Numbered from the stretch's first letter, positions 45,586-55,996 are shown. The stretch is DNA of 64,000 bases from Pseudomonas rhizoryzae (GCF_005250615.1 NZ_SULM01000012.1:1-64000); one strand, 5' to 3'. Translations and numbers: made by a program. Notes: generated by a model not told the origin, from the sequence alone.

Positions 45586-46491
45586 TCAGCCGCTGTGGCG
45601 CTGCGTCTCCAGATGCCGCCAGACCTGCTGCACCAGCCGCTTGCGCAACAGGGCACAGCGATAGAGACGGATCTCCAGGCCGACCTGCCAGGCGGCGTCG
45701 CCGCACACCGCCAGCTCGCCACGCGCCAGTTCCGCCGCCACCGACAGTTGCGGCACCCAGGCCACGCCCAGGCCCTGCAGCGCCATGGTCTTGAGGCTGT
45801 CGGCCATGGCGGTTTCGTAGAGGGTGACGGCGCGCAGCTTGCGCTGGCGCAACAGCAGATTCACCGAGCGACCGAGGAAGGCGCCGGCGCTGTAGGCCAG
45901 CAGGGGCACGCTACCCTCCCCGTCCAGTTGGAACAGTGGCTGGCCGTCGCCGTCGGTGGCGCAGACCGGCAGCATGGCGGTGTGCGCCAGGTGCAGCGAG
46001 GGGAAGAGTTCCGGGTCCATCTGCAGGGCGGCGTCGGGATCGTGGAAGGCCAGCATCAGGTCGCAGGCGCCGTCGCGCAGGGCGTGGATGGCGTCGCCGA
46101 CGTTGGTGGCCACCAGCCGGCTGGCCAGCGCCAAGCCCTGGCCGCGCAGGCCGGCGATCCACTGCGGGAAGAAACCCAGGGCCAGGGAATGGGCGGCGGC
46201 GAATTGCAGTACCTCGCCCTGCCCGCCTTCGAGGTGGTGCAGGTGACGTACCGTCTCGCCCAGCTGCTCCACCACGCTGCGCGCCGTGACCAGGAACAGT
46301 TGCCCGGCCTCGGTGAGGCTGACCGGGGTGTGGGATCTGTCGACCAGGGTCAGGCCGACGCTTTCCTCCAGGGCGCGGATGCGCCGGCTGAAGGCGGGCT
46401 GGGTGACGAAGCGCTTTTCGGCGGCCTGGGAAAAGCTGTAGGTGGCCGCCAGGGCGACGAAGTCTTCCAGCCATTTGAATTCGATGTTCAT
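45586..46491 (-). CDS. LysR-family transcriptional regulator
   Basis: The 301-residue protein has an N-terminal winged HTH (MNIEFKWLEDFVALAATYSF, then QPAFSRRIRALEESVGLTLV) and a periplasmic-binding-like effector domain (about 90-295). ATG 46491 gives the usual start; an ATG 9 bp upstream is also possible. In P. aeruginosa a LysR gene is divergent from aspA, so this may be the conserved aspA-linked regulator rather than part of the hydroxyproline locus on its other side. A 10-bp inverted repeat in the divergent gap is a candidate binding site. Confidence 0.88.
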   Translation of the reverse strand: MNIEFKWLEDFVALAATYSFSQAAEKRFVTQPAFSRRIRALEESVGLTLVDRSHTPVSLTEAGQLFLVTARSVVEQLGETVRHLHHLEGGQGEVLQFAAAHSLALGFFPQWIAGLRGQGLALASRLVATNVGDAIHALRDGACDLMLAFHDPDAALQMDPELFPSLHLAHTAMLPVCATDGDGQPLFQLDGEGSVPLLAYSAGAFLGRSVNLLLRQRKLRAVTLYETAMADSLKTMALQGLGVAWVPQLSVAAELARGELAVCGDAAWQVGLEIRLYRCALLRKRLVQQVWRHLETQRHSG

Positions 46492-46535
46492 GGCACCCAT
46501 ACGTCGTCGGATCTCACGAGGTCACAACGGGAGTT

Positions 46536-46570
46536 ATGCCGATCCGGCATGAGGCTTGGCGGATCGGCAT
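46536..46570. promoter_or_regulatory. Candidate LysR operator between lysR and aspA
   Basis: ATGCCGATCC (46536-46545) and GGATCGGCAT (46561-46570) are perfect inverted repeats spaced 15 bp in the 154-bp divergent region, the size and location expected for a LysR-type site. A nested TGCCG-ATC-CGGCA palindrome overlaps the left arm. Confidence 0.55.
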
Positions 46571-46645
46571 TGGCCGGGATCGGCTGGCAGGCCTAGATTC
46601 TAGGCCATCGCGGCGCCCGCCGCTTGATCGAAGCCTAACGCTATC

Positions 46646-48079
<1,434 letters not shown>

Positions 48080-48383
48080 CGGCAACACCCAGGAGCAGTA
48101 GCCTGCTCGCCTGGAAGGCTGCCGCCACCCCGAGGCGTCCTTGCCTGCGTTGGTTCGGTGGCTAGTCGATCTAGGATGGTCGCCGCGTCTCTTGGGCGCG
48201 GCACACTCCGGCCAGGACACGAGCGAGGCCGGCCGTTACGGATCATGATGTCTCAAGCAGACCGAATGGTGGCAAATAGCTACCATTCGGCGCTTTCTCT
48301 ATTCGGGCCAGGAACCAACGCTCGCTCCAAGAGACTGACGCTGCCTAAGAGATCCACCCGGATCCTTCCGCCAGGTACGGCCG
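48080..48383 (+). other. Intergenic region aspA - diguanylate cyclase, no gene seen
   Basis: It contains a bulged stem just behind aspA (CCAGGAGCAG with CTGCTCGCCTGG, about 48089-48115), which may terminate aspA, and a clean 9-bp hairpin CCGAATGGT/ACCATTCGG at 48262-48290. The rest presumably includes the promoter of the cyclase gene. Confidence 0.5.
48262..48299 (+). terminator. Terminator-like hairpin upstream of the diguanylate cyclase gene
   Basis: CCGAATGGT (48262-48270) pairs with ACCATTCGG (48282-48290), loop 11 nt, followed by CGCTTTCTC. The T-tract is weak, so termination is uncertain. Confidence 0.45.
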
Positions 48384-49592
48384 ATGCCTCTCAATCTCAC
48401 TCTTGCCCGAGCGCTGGACCAGCCCTTCTGGGCCCTGCGCTTCGAGCCCGAGCTGGAACAGCACTATCAGCAAGACATCGCCAGGTCACGGCGCCGTCAT
48501 CTGCGCATCAGCCTGACGCTGGCTATCCTGGCCTACGCCTGCTTTTCGATCTGGGACTGGATCCTGCTGGCGAACAGCTTCTGGGCCGTCACCTTGCATA
48601 GCCTCCTGGTGGTACTAGGCGGGAGCGCCGTGTTGCTGGCATTGAGCCTGCTGCCGGCGGAGCATCCCCTGCGCGAATGGCTGGGTATCCTGCCCAGCGT
48701 GCTGGCCTACGGCCCGCCCCTGCTGCAGATCGATGCCAGCGATGCCGCCCATCGCGCCCTCTGGCTGGCGATCCTGCCGCTGCTGATCCTCTATACCAAC
48801 AGCTGCATCGCGCCGCCGCTGCGCCAGGCCGCGGCACATAGCGCCGTCGCCCTGCTGGCCATCGGCCTGGCGATCCGCGCCCAAGCCCTGCCGGTCCTGG
48901 AAACGTCGCTGGTGTTCACCTTGGCAATGGCCACCACGCTCTTCACCCTGCTGGCGACCTTCTGGATGGAGCGGGCGCAGCGACGGGGCTATCTGCTGGT
49001 GCTGCGCGACCGGTTGCGTAACGAGGAACTGGCTGCCGCCAATCGCATCTTGGCGCAGCAGTCCGCCACCGATCCCCTGACCGGCGTGGCCAATCGTCGG
49101 GCGCTGATGCAGGCACTCGCCACCGCGCTGCCACGGCGGAACCCTCAACCCCTGCTGTTGCTGATGATCGATGTCGACCATTTCAAGGCCTTCAACGACC
49201 GCTATGGACATCCCGCTGGTGACCGTTGCCTGCAACGGGTCGCCACCGCCCTGGCCAGCGAGTTACGCCCCGGTGACTGCCTGGCCCGCTATGGCGGCGA
49301 GGAATTCGCCCTGCTTTGCACACCCTCGCGCAACGAGGATGCTGGCGCCTTGGCCCAGCGCCTGCTGGACGCGGTGCGCTTGCTGGAAATCCCTCACCTG
49401 GGCAATGCCAACGTCGATTCTCGGGTGACCGTGAGCATCGGCGGCGCCTGTGCCGGGCCGGATCATGAATGCGCCGAAACCCTCATCGAAGCCGCCGATC
49501 GGCAGCTCTACTGGGCCAAGCAAAAAGGGCGCGACAGGATATGCCTGGAAGCCTGTGATCGCTGCCTGACCCCGATCGGCGAGCCCTTCTAA
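48384..49592 (+). CDS. Membrane-bound diguanylate cyclase (GGDEF)
   Basis: 402 residues. Residues about 42-195 hold around six membrane segments (ISLTLAILAYACFSIWDWIL, LLVVLGGSAVLLALSLL and others) as sensor region. The C-terminal GGDEF domain (about 225-390) has DPLTGVANRRAL, the active-site RYGGEEFALL and the RxxD inhibitory site (RPGD) five residues before GGEEF, so it should make cyclic di-GMP and be product-inhibited. The stop overlaps the stop of the convergent XRE gene. Confidence 0.92.
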   Translation: MPLNLTLARALDQPFWALRFEPELEQHYQQDIARSRRRHLRISLTLAILAYACFSIWDWILLANSFWAVTLHSLLVVLGGSAVLLALSLLPAEHPLREWLGILPSVLAYGPPLLQIDASDAAHRALWLAILPLLILYTNSCIAPPLRQAAAHSAVALLAIGLAIRAQALPVLETSLVFTLAMATTLFTLLATFWMERAQRRGYLLVLRDRLRNEELAAANRILAQQSATDPLTGVANRRALMQALATALPRRNPQPLLLLMIDVDHFKAFNDRYGHPAGDRCLQRVATALASELRPGDCLARYGGEEFALLCTPSRNEDAGALAQRLLDAVRLLEIPHLGNANVDSRVTVSIGGACAGPDHECAETLIEAADRQLYWAKQKGRDRICLEACDRCLTPIGEPF

Positions 49593-50377
49593 CCCAGGCG
49601 ATAGACCCGGTCGACCAGCGTCACGTCGGCCAGGCGCTGGCGCAGGTCGTCGTCCAGGCGCGGGTCCTGCCAGTCGTACAGACCGATCCGGGCATAGGCC
49701 GCGCCCCGCCGCGGCCGGTCACCGAGGTACTCCCAGACCACCCGGGTACAGGCCGGCTCACGCCGGTCGGAGGCGCTGACGCCGAGCTTGAGGCCATTGA
49801 GACGATCGATGCGGTTGCGCGCGCTGGGCAAGAGCACGGTCTGCGACAGCTCGTTGCCGGTGAGGGATTCGTAATCGGTGAAGAACAGCCGGCTTTCCAG
49901 GCTCATGGCCAGGCCCAGATAGCGAAAGCGCGCCTGGCTGATCGCCTCGCCCTGGCGGCGCAGGCGTTCGAAGCGCACGTAGCGGAACACCCCCTGCTCC
50001 TCGAACAGCCGCACCAGGCCACAGAGCACCACACCGGGGGTGGACAGCGAGGGGTAGTACTCGTGGTAGTAGCCCTGGTAGCGGACCAGGCCTTCCTGGC
50101 GGCTGGCGAACAGCCCCAGGGCCTGTCCCGCCCAGCCGCTCTCCTGCTGCGCCGGCAGGCCCAGACGTGCCTCGAACTGGCGGTGCGGCAGCTGCAGCTC
50201 GGCCACCGGCAGGGCGAAGAAATCGGCCAGCCGCTGGAGGTTGTAGGCCGACGGACGGCTCTGGCCATTGAGGTAGCGATTGAACTGGGCGCGGTTGATG
50301 CCGACGGCGCGACAGACGGCGGCAATCGAGCGGTGGTGCCGGCAGAGCAGCTGCAGATTGGCGGAAAAGTCGCTCAT
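49589..50377 (-). CDS. XRE-family (helix-turn-helix) transcriptional regulator
   Basis: The 262-residue protein starts MSDFSANLQLLCRHHRSIAA and has an HTH of the XRE/Cro type (about 10-60; VCRAVGINRAQFNRYLNGQS, RPSAYNLQRLADFF). The large C-terminal part (about 80-262) is not recognised; it may bind an effector. It is divergent from the amino-acid symporter, with direct repeats in the gap, so it may regulate that gene. Confidence 0.8.
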   Translation of the reverse strand: MSDFSANLQLLCRHHRSIAAVCRAVGINRAQFNRYLNGQSRPSAYNLQRLADFFALPVAELQLPHRQFEARLGLPAQQESGWAGQALGLFASRQEGLVRYQGYYHEYYPSLSTPGVVLCGLVRLFEEQGVFRYVRFERLRRQGEAISQARFRYLGLAMSLESRLFFTDYESLTGNELSQTVLLPSARNRIDRLNGLKLGVSASDRREPACTRVVWEYLGDRPRRGAAYARIGLYDWQDPRLDDDLRQRLADVTLVDRVYRLG

Positions 50378-50483
50378 GGCGGGCGCCCGAACTTGACAGA
50401 CGGCCGGAAAACTAGCATCAAGTCGCGCCATTTTGAAGCGAGGCGCGGAATTGTCCACGCCGGTGGGATAGCCGAACCTAGGC

Positions 50484-50521
50484 GCACGGTCCGATTCACT
50501 GCCCGATCCGCACGGACCGAT
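50484..50521. promoter_or_regulatory. Direct repeat, candidate operator between XRE gene and symporter gene
   Basis: GCACGGTCCGAT (50484-50495) and GCACGGACCGAT (50510-50521) differ in one base and are 26 bp apart start to start, in the 272-bp divergent region. The spacing approximates 2.5 helical turns. Binding by the XRE protein is conjecture. Confidence 0.4.
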
Positions 50522-50577
50522 CCATGCCAGAGCCCATTTTCGTCGTCTCCCCATGACGGGAAGCGGCTCTGGCATGG
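50522..50577 (+). promoter_or_regulatory. 13-bp-stem hairpin in the symporter leader
   Basis: CCATGCCAGAGCC (50522-50534) and GGCTCTGGCATGG (50565-50577) are perfect complements around a 30-nt interior. It could be an mRNA leader structure, a terminator lacking a T-run, or an operator. It does not show glycine riboswitch features. Confidence 0.4.
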
Positions 50578-50649
50578 CTATCCCACAATAATAGCCCCAC
50601 GGCGTGCGAGCCGGCCTTGGGGCATCACTAGCATGCTCGAGGATTCTTC

Positions 50650-52104
50650 ATGCACTACCTAGAAATGCTCAACGACTTTCTGTCCGGCCACGTGCTCATC
50701 GTGCTGATCGTCGGCCTGGGCAGCTACTTCACCCTGCGCTCGCGATTCGTGCAGGTGCGTCATTTCCCGCACATGTTCACCGTATTCAAGGACTCCCTGC
50801 GCAACAGCGGCGACGGCCTGAGTTCCTTCCAGGCGCTGATGCTCAGCCTGGCCGGCCGCGTGGGTGCCGGTAACATCGCCGGCGTGGGCCTGGCGGTGAC
50901 CCTGGGCGGACCCGGCGCGGTGTTCTGGATGTGGGTGACCGCCCTGGTCGGCATGGCCAGCAGCTTCTTCGAGTGCACCCTGGCGCAGGTCTACAAGCGC
51001 GCCGACGGCGAAGGCCTCTACGTCGGCGGTCCGGCGTACTACATCCAGCATGGCCTCAACAAGCGCTGGATGGCGCTGATCTTCTCGGGCTTGCTGCTGG
51101 TGACCTACGGCTTCGCCTTCGTCGGCCTGCAGTCCTTCACCGTGACCCATTCGCTGCAAAACGCCTTCGGCCTGCCGGTGCAGTACACCGGGATCGCCCT
51201 GGCCATCCTGCTGGGCCTGGTGTTCATCGGCGGCATCAAGCGCATCGCCGCGGTCTCCGACATCCTGGTACCGGTCAAGACCCTGGCCTACATCGCCGTC
51301 ACCCTCTATGTGATCGTCACCCAGATCGACCTGGTCCCCGGCACCCTGCTGACCATCGTCAAGAGCGCCTTCGGCCTGGAACCGGCCTTCGCCGGCCTGC
51401 TCGGCGCCGCCATCACCATGGGCGTGAAGCGCGGCGTCTTCGCCAACGAAGCCGGCCTGGGTGCCGCCCCCAACGTCGCCGCCGTGGCCGCAGTCAAGCA
51501 CCCGGCCGCCCAGGGCGTGGTGCAGGCCTTCAGCGTCTTCCTCGACACCTTCGTCATCTGCACCTGCACCGCGCTGCTGATCCTGCTGTCGGGTTTCTAC
51601 ACCCCGGGCTTCGAAGGCGATGGCATCGTCCTGACCCAGAACTCCCTGGCCGCGGTGGTCGGTGACTGGGGGCGCATCTTCATCAGCGTCGCCCTGTCGC
51701 TGTTCGTCTTCACCTGCATCCTCTACAACATCTACCTGGGCGAGAACGGCCTGCGCTACCTGCTCGGCCGCGGCAAGGCCGTGCTGCTGGGCTATCGTGG
51801 CCTGGTGCTGGTGCTGATCTGCTGGGGCTCCATGCAGAACCTGACCACGGTGTTCGCCTTCGCCGACATCACCATGACCTGCCTGGCCTTCGTCAACCTG
51901 ATCGCACTGGCCATGCTGATCAAGGTCGGCATGCGCATCCTCAACGACTACGACGCCCAGCGGCGTGCCGGTGTCGACCAGCCGGTGTTCGATGCCGACC
52001 AGTTCCGCGACCTGGACCTGGATCGCCAGGCCTGGCCGGCGCTGGATCGTCTGGAAGAGACCGTCGCCGAGGCCCGCGCCGCCCAGCCGCGCCAGGCGCA
52101 CTGA
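50650..52104 (+). CDS. Alanine/glycine:cation symporter (AGCS family)
   Basis: The 484-residue inner-membrane protein has about 11 membrane segments. The AGCS signature region is seen as LSLAGRVGAGNIAGVGLAVT near residue 75, followed by GGPGAVFWMWVTALVGMASS, and VFANEAGLGAAPNVAAVAAV in the middle. It imports alanine or glycine with Na+ or H+. The start region MHYLEMLNDFLSGHVLIVLI fits the family. Confidence 0.93.
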   Translation: MHYLEMLNDFLSGHVLIVLIVGLGSYFTLRSRFVQVRHFPHMFTVFKDSLRNSGDGLSSFQALMLSLAGRVGAGNIAGVGLAVTLGGPGAVFWMWVTALVGMASSFFECTLAQVYKRADGEGLYVGGPAYYIQHGLNKRWMALIFSGLLLVTYGFAFVGLQSFTVTHSLQNAFGLPVQYTGIALAILLGLVFIGGIKRIAAVSDILVPVKTLAYIAVTLYVIVTQIDLVPGTLLTIVKSAFGLEPAFAGLLGAAITMGVKRGVFANEAGLGAAPNVAAVAAVKHPAAQGVVQAFSVFLDTFVICTCTALLILLSGFYTPGFEGDGIVLTQNSLAAVVGDWGRIFISVALSLFVFTCILYNIYLGENGLRYLLGRGKAVLLGYRGLVLVLICWGSMQNLTTVFAFADITMTCLAFVNLIALAMLIKVGMRILNDYDAQRRAGVDQPVFDADQFRDLDLDRQAWPALDRLEETVAEARAAQPRQAH

Positions 52105-52119
52105 GCACCGCTGCGGTCA

Positions 52120-52199
52120 CGTTGGGCTTCGCTGCGCTCAACCCAACCTACGTCACTCCGTAGGTTGGGTTGAGGCGGCGCCATCGCCGAAGCCCAACG
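52120..52199. repeat. Paired repeat, GTAGGTTGGGTTGAG unit in inward arrangement
   Basis: CTCAACCCAACCTACG and CGTAGGTTGGGTTGAG face each other across 6 bp in the centre; outer arms are CGTTGGGCTTCG (52120-52131) and CGAAGCCCAACG (52188-52199). It is built from the same half-unit as 40131-40226 with the two halves in swapped order. Confidence 0.8.
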
Positions 52200-52253
52200 A
52201 CCCGAACCACGACCCCGCGATAATCCTGCATGGCCCGATCCCCAGGAACTCCT

Positions 52254-53237
52254 ATGAGCGCTCCCTACCTGCACATCCTCTACACTGGCGGCACCATCGG
52301 TATGCAAGAGACCGCCGCCGGCCTGGCCCCTGCCGCCGGCTTCGAGGCGCGCATCGAGGCCCTGCTGGCCAGCCGCCCGGAGCTGGGCGATCCGGCCTGG
52401 CGCCTGCAGGAGCTGCTGCCGCTGATCGACAGCGCCAACATGACCCCCGCCGCCTGGGAACGCATGGCCCAGGCGATCATCGCCGCGGCCGCGGACCCGG
52501 CCTGCCGCGGCGTGCTGGTGCTGCACGGCACCGACACCCTGGCCTACAGTGCCGCCGCCCTGGCCTTCCGCCTGCTCGGCCTTGCCATCCCAGTGCTGCT
52601 CACCGGCTCCATGCTGCCGGCCGGCGTGCCGGACAGCGATGCCGACGGCAACTTGGCCGACAGCTTCGCCGCCTTCGCCAGCGGACTGGCGCCAGGCGTG
52701 CAGGTGCAATTCCATGGTGAACGCCTGCCCGCCGCGCGCTGCACCAAGCAGGCCAGCAGCGGCTGGCAGGCCTTCGTGGAAAGCGCCCGGCCGCGTAGTG
52801 GTGACGCCCTCGTTCCCGCGCCTACCGCGCTGCGCTTCGACCAGCCACGCCAACCGGTGCGGGTGGCGGTCTTGCCGCTGTTTCCGGGTGTCGACGGCGC
52901 GGTCCTGCGTGGTCTGGCGGGCAGTGGCGTGCAGGGGCTGGTGCTGGAGTGCTATGGCAGCGGCACGGGGCCGGCGGACGACGCCGACTTTCTGGCCGCT
53001 CTGGCCGAGTTGCGTGACGCCGGGGTCCCCGTGGTCGCGCTGAGCCAGGGTGCCCGAGGCACCGTGGAGCTGGGCACCTACGCCGCCGGCAGCGGCCTGG
53101 CCGACGCCGGTGTGATCTCCGGTCGAGGCATGACCCGCGAAGCTGCCCTCGGCAAGCTGCATGCCCTGCTCGGTGCCGGCCTGGACCGCGCGGCGGCAGC
53201 CGAGTGGATCGGGCGCAATCTGTGCGAGGAGTTGTGA
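52254..53237 (+). CDS. L-asparaginase, type I (cytoplasmic)
   Basis: The 327-residue enzyme shows the first asparaginase active-site motif LYTGGTIGMQ near the start and the second LVLHGTDTLAYSAAALAF, and no signal peptide. It hydrolyses asparagine to aspartate and ammonia; aspartate could then be used by AspA encoded 4 kb away. ATG 52254 (MSAPYLHILY) has CAGGA 8 nt upstream; an in-frame ATG at 52230 is less likely. Confidence 0.92.
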   Translation: MSAPYLHILYTGGTIGMQETAAGLAPAAGFEARIEALLASRPELGDPAWRLQELLPLIDSANMTPAAWERMAQAIIAAAADPACRGVLVLHGTDTLAYSAAALAFRLLGLAIPVLLTGSMLPAGVPDSDADGNLADSFAAFASGLAPGVQVQFHGERLPAARCTKQASSGWQAFVESARPRSGDALVPAPTALRFDQPRQPVRVAVLPLFPGVDGAVLRGLAGSGVQGLVLECYGSGTGPADDADFLAALAELRDAGVPVVALSQGARGTVELGTYAAGSGLADAGVISGRGMTREAALGKLHALLGAGLDRAAAAEWIGRNLCEEL

Positions 53238-53615
53238 GGGTCGGCTAGTGCCGGCTGTTCCCTCACCCCGGCCCTCTCCCAGGGGGAGAGGGGGCGTTTG
53301 GGTAAGCGCCGCAGCAAGGCAGTGAGCCAGGCGTGAGCCCTGCGCACGCGCCAATACCCAACACGCCAACGCCTATCGGAGCATCCCCTCTCTCTCTGGG
53401 AGAGGGCCAGGGTGAGGGTGCGCTTGAAGCCTGGCAGCGCCAAGCCCTGCGCACCAAAGTCCCCTGAGCGCCCCCTCTCCCTCAGCGAGAATGCCGGGTG
53501 AGAGTGCGCTTGAAGCCTGCAAGCCCCAACCCATAGCGCCGAAGCCCATCCGAGCGCCCCCTCTCCCTCCGGGAGAGGGCCGGGGTGAGGGCAAGCCCTA
53601 GCGCCTAAGCAGCCC
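53238..53615. repeat. Cluster of four CCCTCTCCC-type inverted repeats
   Basis: The gap between two convergent genes is almost filled by repeats at about 53260-53294, 53385-53418, 53470-53504 and 53557-53591. Each has CCCTCTCCC-like and GGGAGAGGG-like arms plus GGGTGAGGG; copy 3 has a decayed right arm. Copies 2 and 3 share the tail TGCGCTTGAAGCCTG, and copies 2-4 have a period of 86-87 bp, so they arose by tandem duplication. No gene is present. Confidence 0.85.
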
Positions 53616-54518
53616 CTACAGCGCCTCGCGCCACAGGCTCACCGCCATCTCGGCCGTAGCACCAGGCGCCACGGTGAGGACATCGTCCATCACCCGGGCG
53701 GTCTCGATGCACAGCATGCCGGGCCAGGCGTCGTCGGCGAACTGGCTCAGCCGCGCCGCCTTGTCGATCCAGGGATTCCACAGCACCGCCGAATGACTGT
53801 TGCGGGTCTCGACGAACAGCCGACGCTGCCACTGGGCATCGCGGATCGCCAGGCGCGCCGGTAGGCCGACATAGACCCGGTCGGTCTCGCCGGTGATGGT
53901 CGGCTCGCCGTTCTGCCGCTTGCGCGTCCAGCCGTCTAGGCAGTCGTAGTAGTCGGCATTGGCCAGGCCTTCGATGCCCACTTCGCGCACGTCGCTCACG
54001 GCGAAATAGGTGTGCAGCGCCTGGCTCAGCACCAACGGGTGATCTTCCAGGTTGCGCACGCTCAGGGTCAGCTCCAGGCGCTCGCCCACGCTCAGGCTCA
54101 GGGTCAGCTCGGTGGCATGGGGCCAGCCGGGGGTGGTCTCGGCGGAGGTGCGGTGGTGGAAGTCCAGGCGCATCCGATCGGTATCCACCTCGACGCCCCC
54201 GGCCTGCCAGGCCACCTGACGCGCCAGGCCATGGGCCGGGGCGTCCGCGGTGGTGGTGCACATGGCCTGGACCTCGGCCGGATTCTTCAGCAGATCGCCA
54301 AACCAGGGCCAGCAGACCGGGATGCCGCCGCGGATCGGGGTGCCGGGCTCGAACACGGCTTGCGGATTGCCCCAGACGATGTCCGGCTCGCCGTCGAAGC
54401 CGTAGCGCAGGACATGGGCGCCCTGGCAGGCCACCAGGGCTTCGGCCTGGCCGACGCGGATGCGCCAGACGGGCAACTGGCCCAGTTGGATCTGTTCGAC
54501 GAGGGGGGCAGCGGACAT
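53616..54518 (-). CDS. D-hexose-6-phosphate mutarotase (YeaD type)
   Basis: The 300-residue protein of the aldose-1-epimerase fold has IRGGIPVCWPWFGD, LPVWRIRVGQAEALVACQGA, and later LVLSQALHTYFAVSDVREV and FVETRNSHSAVLWNPW, typical for the YeaD group. It interconverts alpha and beta anomers of glucose 6-phosphate. AGGAG stands 7 nt before the ATG. Confidence 0.92.
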   Translation of the reverse strand: MSAAPLVEQIQLGQLPVWRIRVGQAEALVACQGAHVLRYGFDGEPDIVWGNPQAVFEPGTPIRGGIPVCWPWFGDLLKNPAEVQAMCTTTADAPAHGLARQVAWQAGGVEVDTDRMRLDFHHRTSAETTPGWPHATELTLSLSVGERLELTLSVRNLEDHPLVLSQALHTYFAVSDVREVGIEGLANADYYDCLDGWTRKRQNGEPTITGETDRVYVGLPARLAIRDAQWQRRLFVETRNSHSAVLWNPWIDKAARLSQFADDAWPGMLCIETARVMDDVLTVAPGATAEMAVSLWREAL

Positions 54519-54686
54519 GGGGCGACTCCTGAAAAAGGGAAAGGGCGACTGTAGTCCAGTCCATGGCCGGGCTCCAGCCAGCCATGGACAGCACGGGCGG
54601 CAAAACCTCGCAGCGTTGTCCGGTTCTCACGCCGAGCGGCGGATGCTCGGCTAGACTCCTGGCCTCGTCTCCAGGAACCCACCCCC

Positions 54687-55841
54687 ATGACGGTTTTCCC
54701 GCGCCTTTCCTGCCTGCTCGGCCTAGGCCTGGCCCTGCCGCTCCTGGCCCAGGCGGCCACGCCCCTCGACGACGAGATCCGCGCCGCGGCCCGTGCGGTG
54801 ATGACCGAACAGGACATTCCCGGCCTGGCCATAGGCGTCAGCGCCCCGGGCCTGCGCCGGCTCTATTACTTCGGCACCGCCGACCGCCGCAGCGGCCAGC
54901 CGGTGGACGCCGCCACCCTGTTCGAGATCGGCTCCCTGAGCAAGACCTACACCGCCACCCTGGGCGCCTATGCGGCGGCGACCGGCCGATTGCGCCTGGA
55001 CGAAAAGGCGCAGCAGGTCCGCCCGGCCCTGGCCGGCAGTGCCATCGGCCAGGCCAGTCTGCTGCAGTTGGCCACCTATACCGCCGGCGGGCTGCCGCTG
55101 CAGTTTCCCGACGCCATCACCACCGAAGCCCAGGCCACCACCTTCTATCGCGACTTCCAGCCGCCCTTCCCCGCGGGCAGCCGCCGGCTCTATTCCAATC
55201 CCAGCATCGGCCTGTTCGGCGCCCTGTCAGCCGAGCGACTCGACGAGTCCTTCGCCACCGCCTTGCAGCGCCGGGTGCTGACCCCGCTGGGCCTCAGCCA
55301 CACCTATCTGCAGGTGCCAGCGGCCGCCGAGACTCACTATGCCTGGGGAATCGGCAAGCAGGGCCAGCCGCTGCGGGTCAATCCAGGGGTCTATGCCGAA
55401 GAGGCCTATGGCATCAAGACCACCGCGGGCGATCTGCTGGGCTTCATCGAGGCGAATCTGAAACCTGAAAAGCTGCCGGCGCCCCTGGCCAAGGCCATCA
55501 CCACTACCCAACAGGGCTACTACCGCAGCGGCCCCATGACCCAGGGCCTGGGCTGGGAAGCCTACGCCTATCCGCTGCCCAAGACCCAACTGCTGGCCGG
55601 TAACACCCCGGCGATGGCCCTGGAGCCACAACCGGTGGACTGGCAGCACCCGCCCCTACCGGCCAGCGGCGCCCGCCTGCTGAACAAGACCGGCTCCACC
55701 AACGGCTTCGGCGCCTATGCGCTGTTCATCCCCGAGCGCCAGCTCGGCCTGGTGATCCTGGCCAACCGCAACTACCCGATCCCGGCGCGGATCGAGACGG
55801 CCTGGCGGATTTTGCAGAAGCTCGATAGCCGGGTGCGGTAA
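54687..55841 (+). CDS. ampC: Class C beta-lactamase (AmpC type)
   Basis: The 384-residue protein starts with a signal peptide (MTVFPRLSCLLGLGLALPLL then AQA). The serine active site is SLSK in EIGSLSKTYTATLGAYA, the second motif is YSN in RRLYSNPSIGLFG, and KTG stands in LLNKTGSTNGFGAYALF. It hydrolyses beta-lactams in the periplasm. No ampR gene lies next to it, so inducible control of the classic type is not evident here. Confidence 0.92.
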   Translation: MTVFPRLSCLLGLGLALPLLAQAATPLDDEIRAAARAVMTEQDIPGLAIGVSAPGLRRLYYFGTADRRSGQPVDAATLFEIGSLSKTYTATLGAYAAATGRLRLDEKAQQVRPALAGSAIGQASLLQLATYTAGGLPLQFPDAITTEAQATTFYRDFQPPFPAGSRRLYSNPSIGLFGALSAERLDESFATALQRRVLTPLGLSHTYLQVPAAAETHYAWGIGKQGQPLRVNPGVYAEEAYGIKTTAGDLLGFIEANLKPEKLPAPLAKAITTTQQGYYRSGPMTQGLGWEAYAYPLPKTQLLAGNTPAMALEPQPVDWQHPPLPASGARLLNKTGSTNGFGAYALFIPERQLGLVILANRNYPIPARIETAWRILQKLDSRVR

Positions 55842-55852
55842 GCGGATTTGTT

Positions 55853-55996
55853 ATCGCGGCCATGGGCCGCTCCTACGAAAGCGTCAAGCCCCTGCAGGAG
55901 CGGCAGCATCGGCGGACCGCCATGGCCGCGATGAACCGAAGTGCCCATAGCATCGGCGGAGCTCCGTAGGGTGGATGACGGCGCAGCCTCATCCAC
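55853..55996. repeat. Two REP-like inverted repeats behind ampC
   Basis: ATCGCGGCCATGG (55853-55865) and CCATGGCCGCGAT (55920-55932) are perfect 13-bp inverted repeats; inside them GCCGCTCCT and AGGAGCGGC also pair. A second element, GTGGATGA (55971-55978) and TCATCCAC (55989-55996), follows. Both are intergenic between convergent genes. Confidence 0.7.

Noticed and set aside
50378-50649. A glycine riboswitch before the AGCS symporter gene
   Set aside because: Such riboswitches are common there in other bacteria, but the conserved aptamer cores were not found; only a simple hairpin is present.
53238-53615. CRISPR array
   Set aside because: The repeats are palindromic, differ from each other, and the spacing is too long and filled with similar sequence; no cas genes are present.
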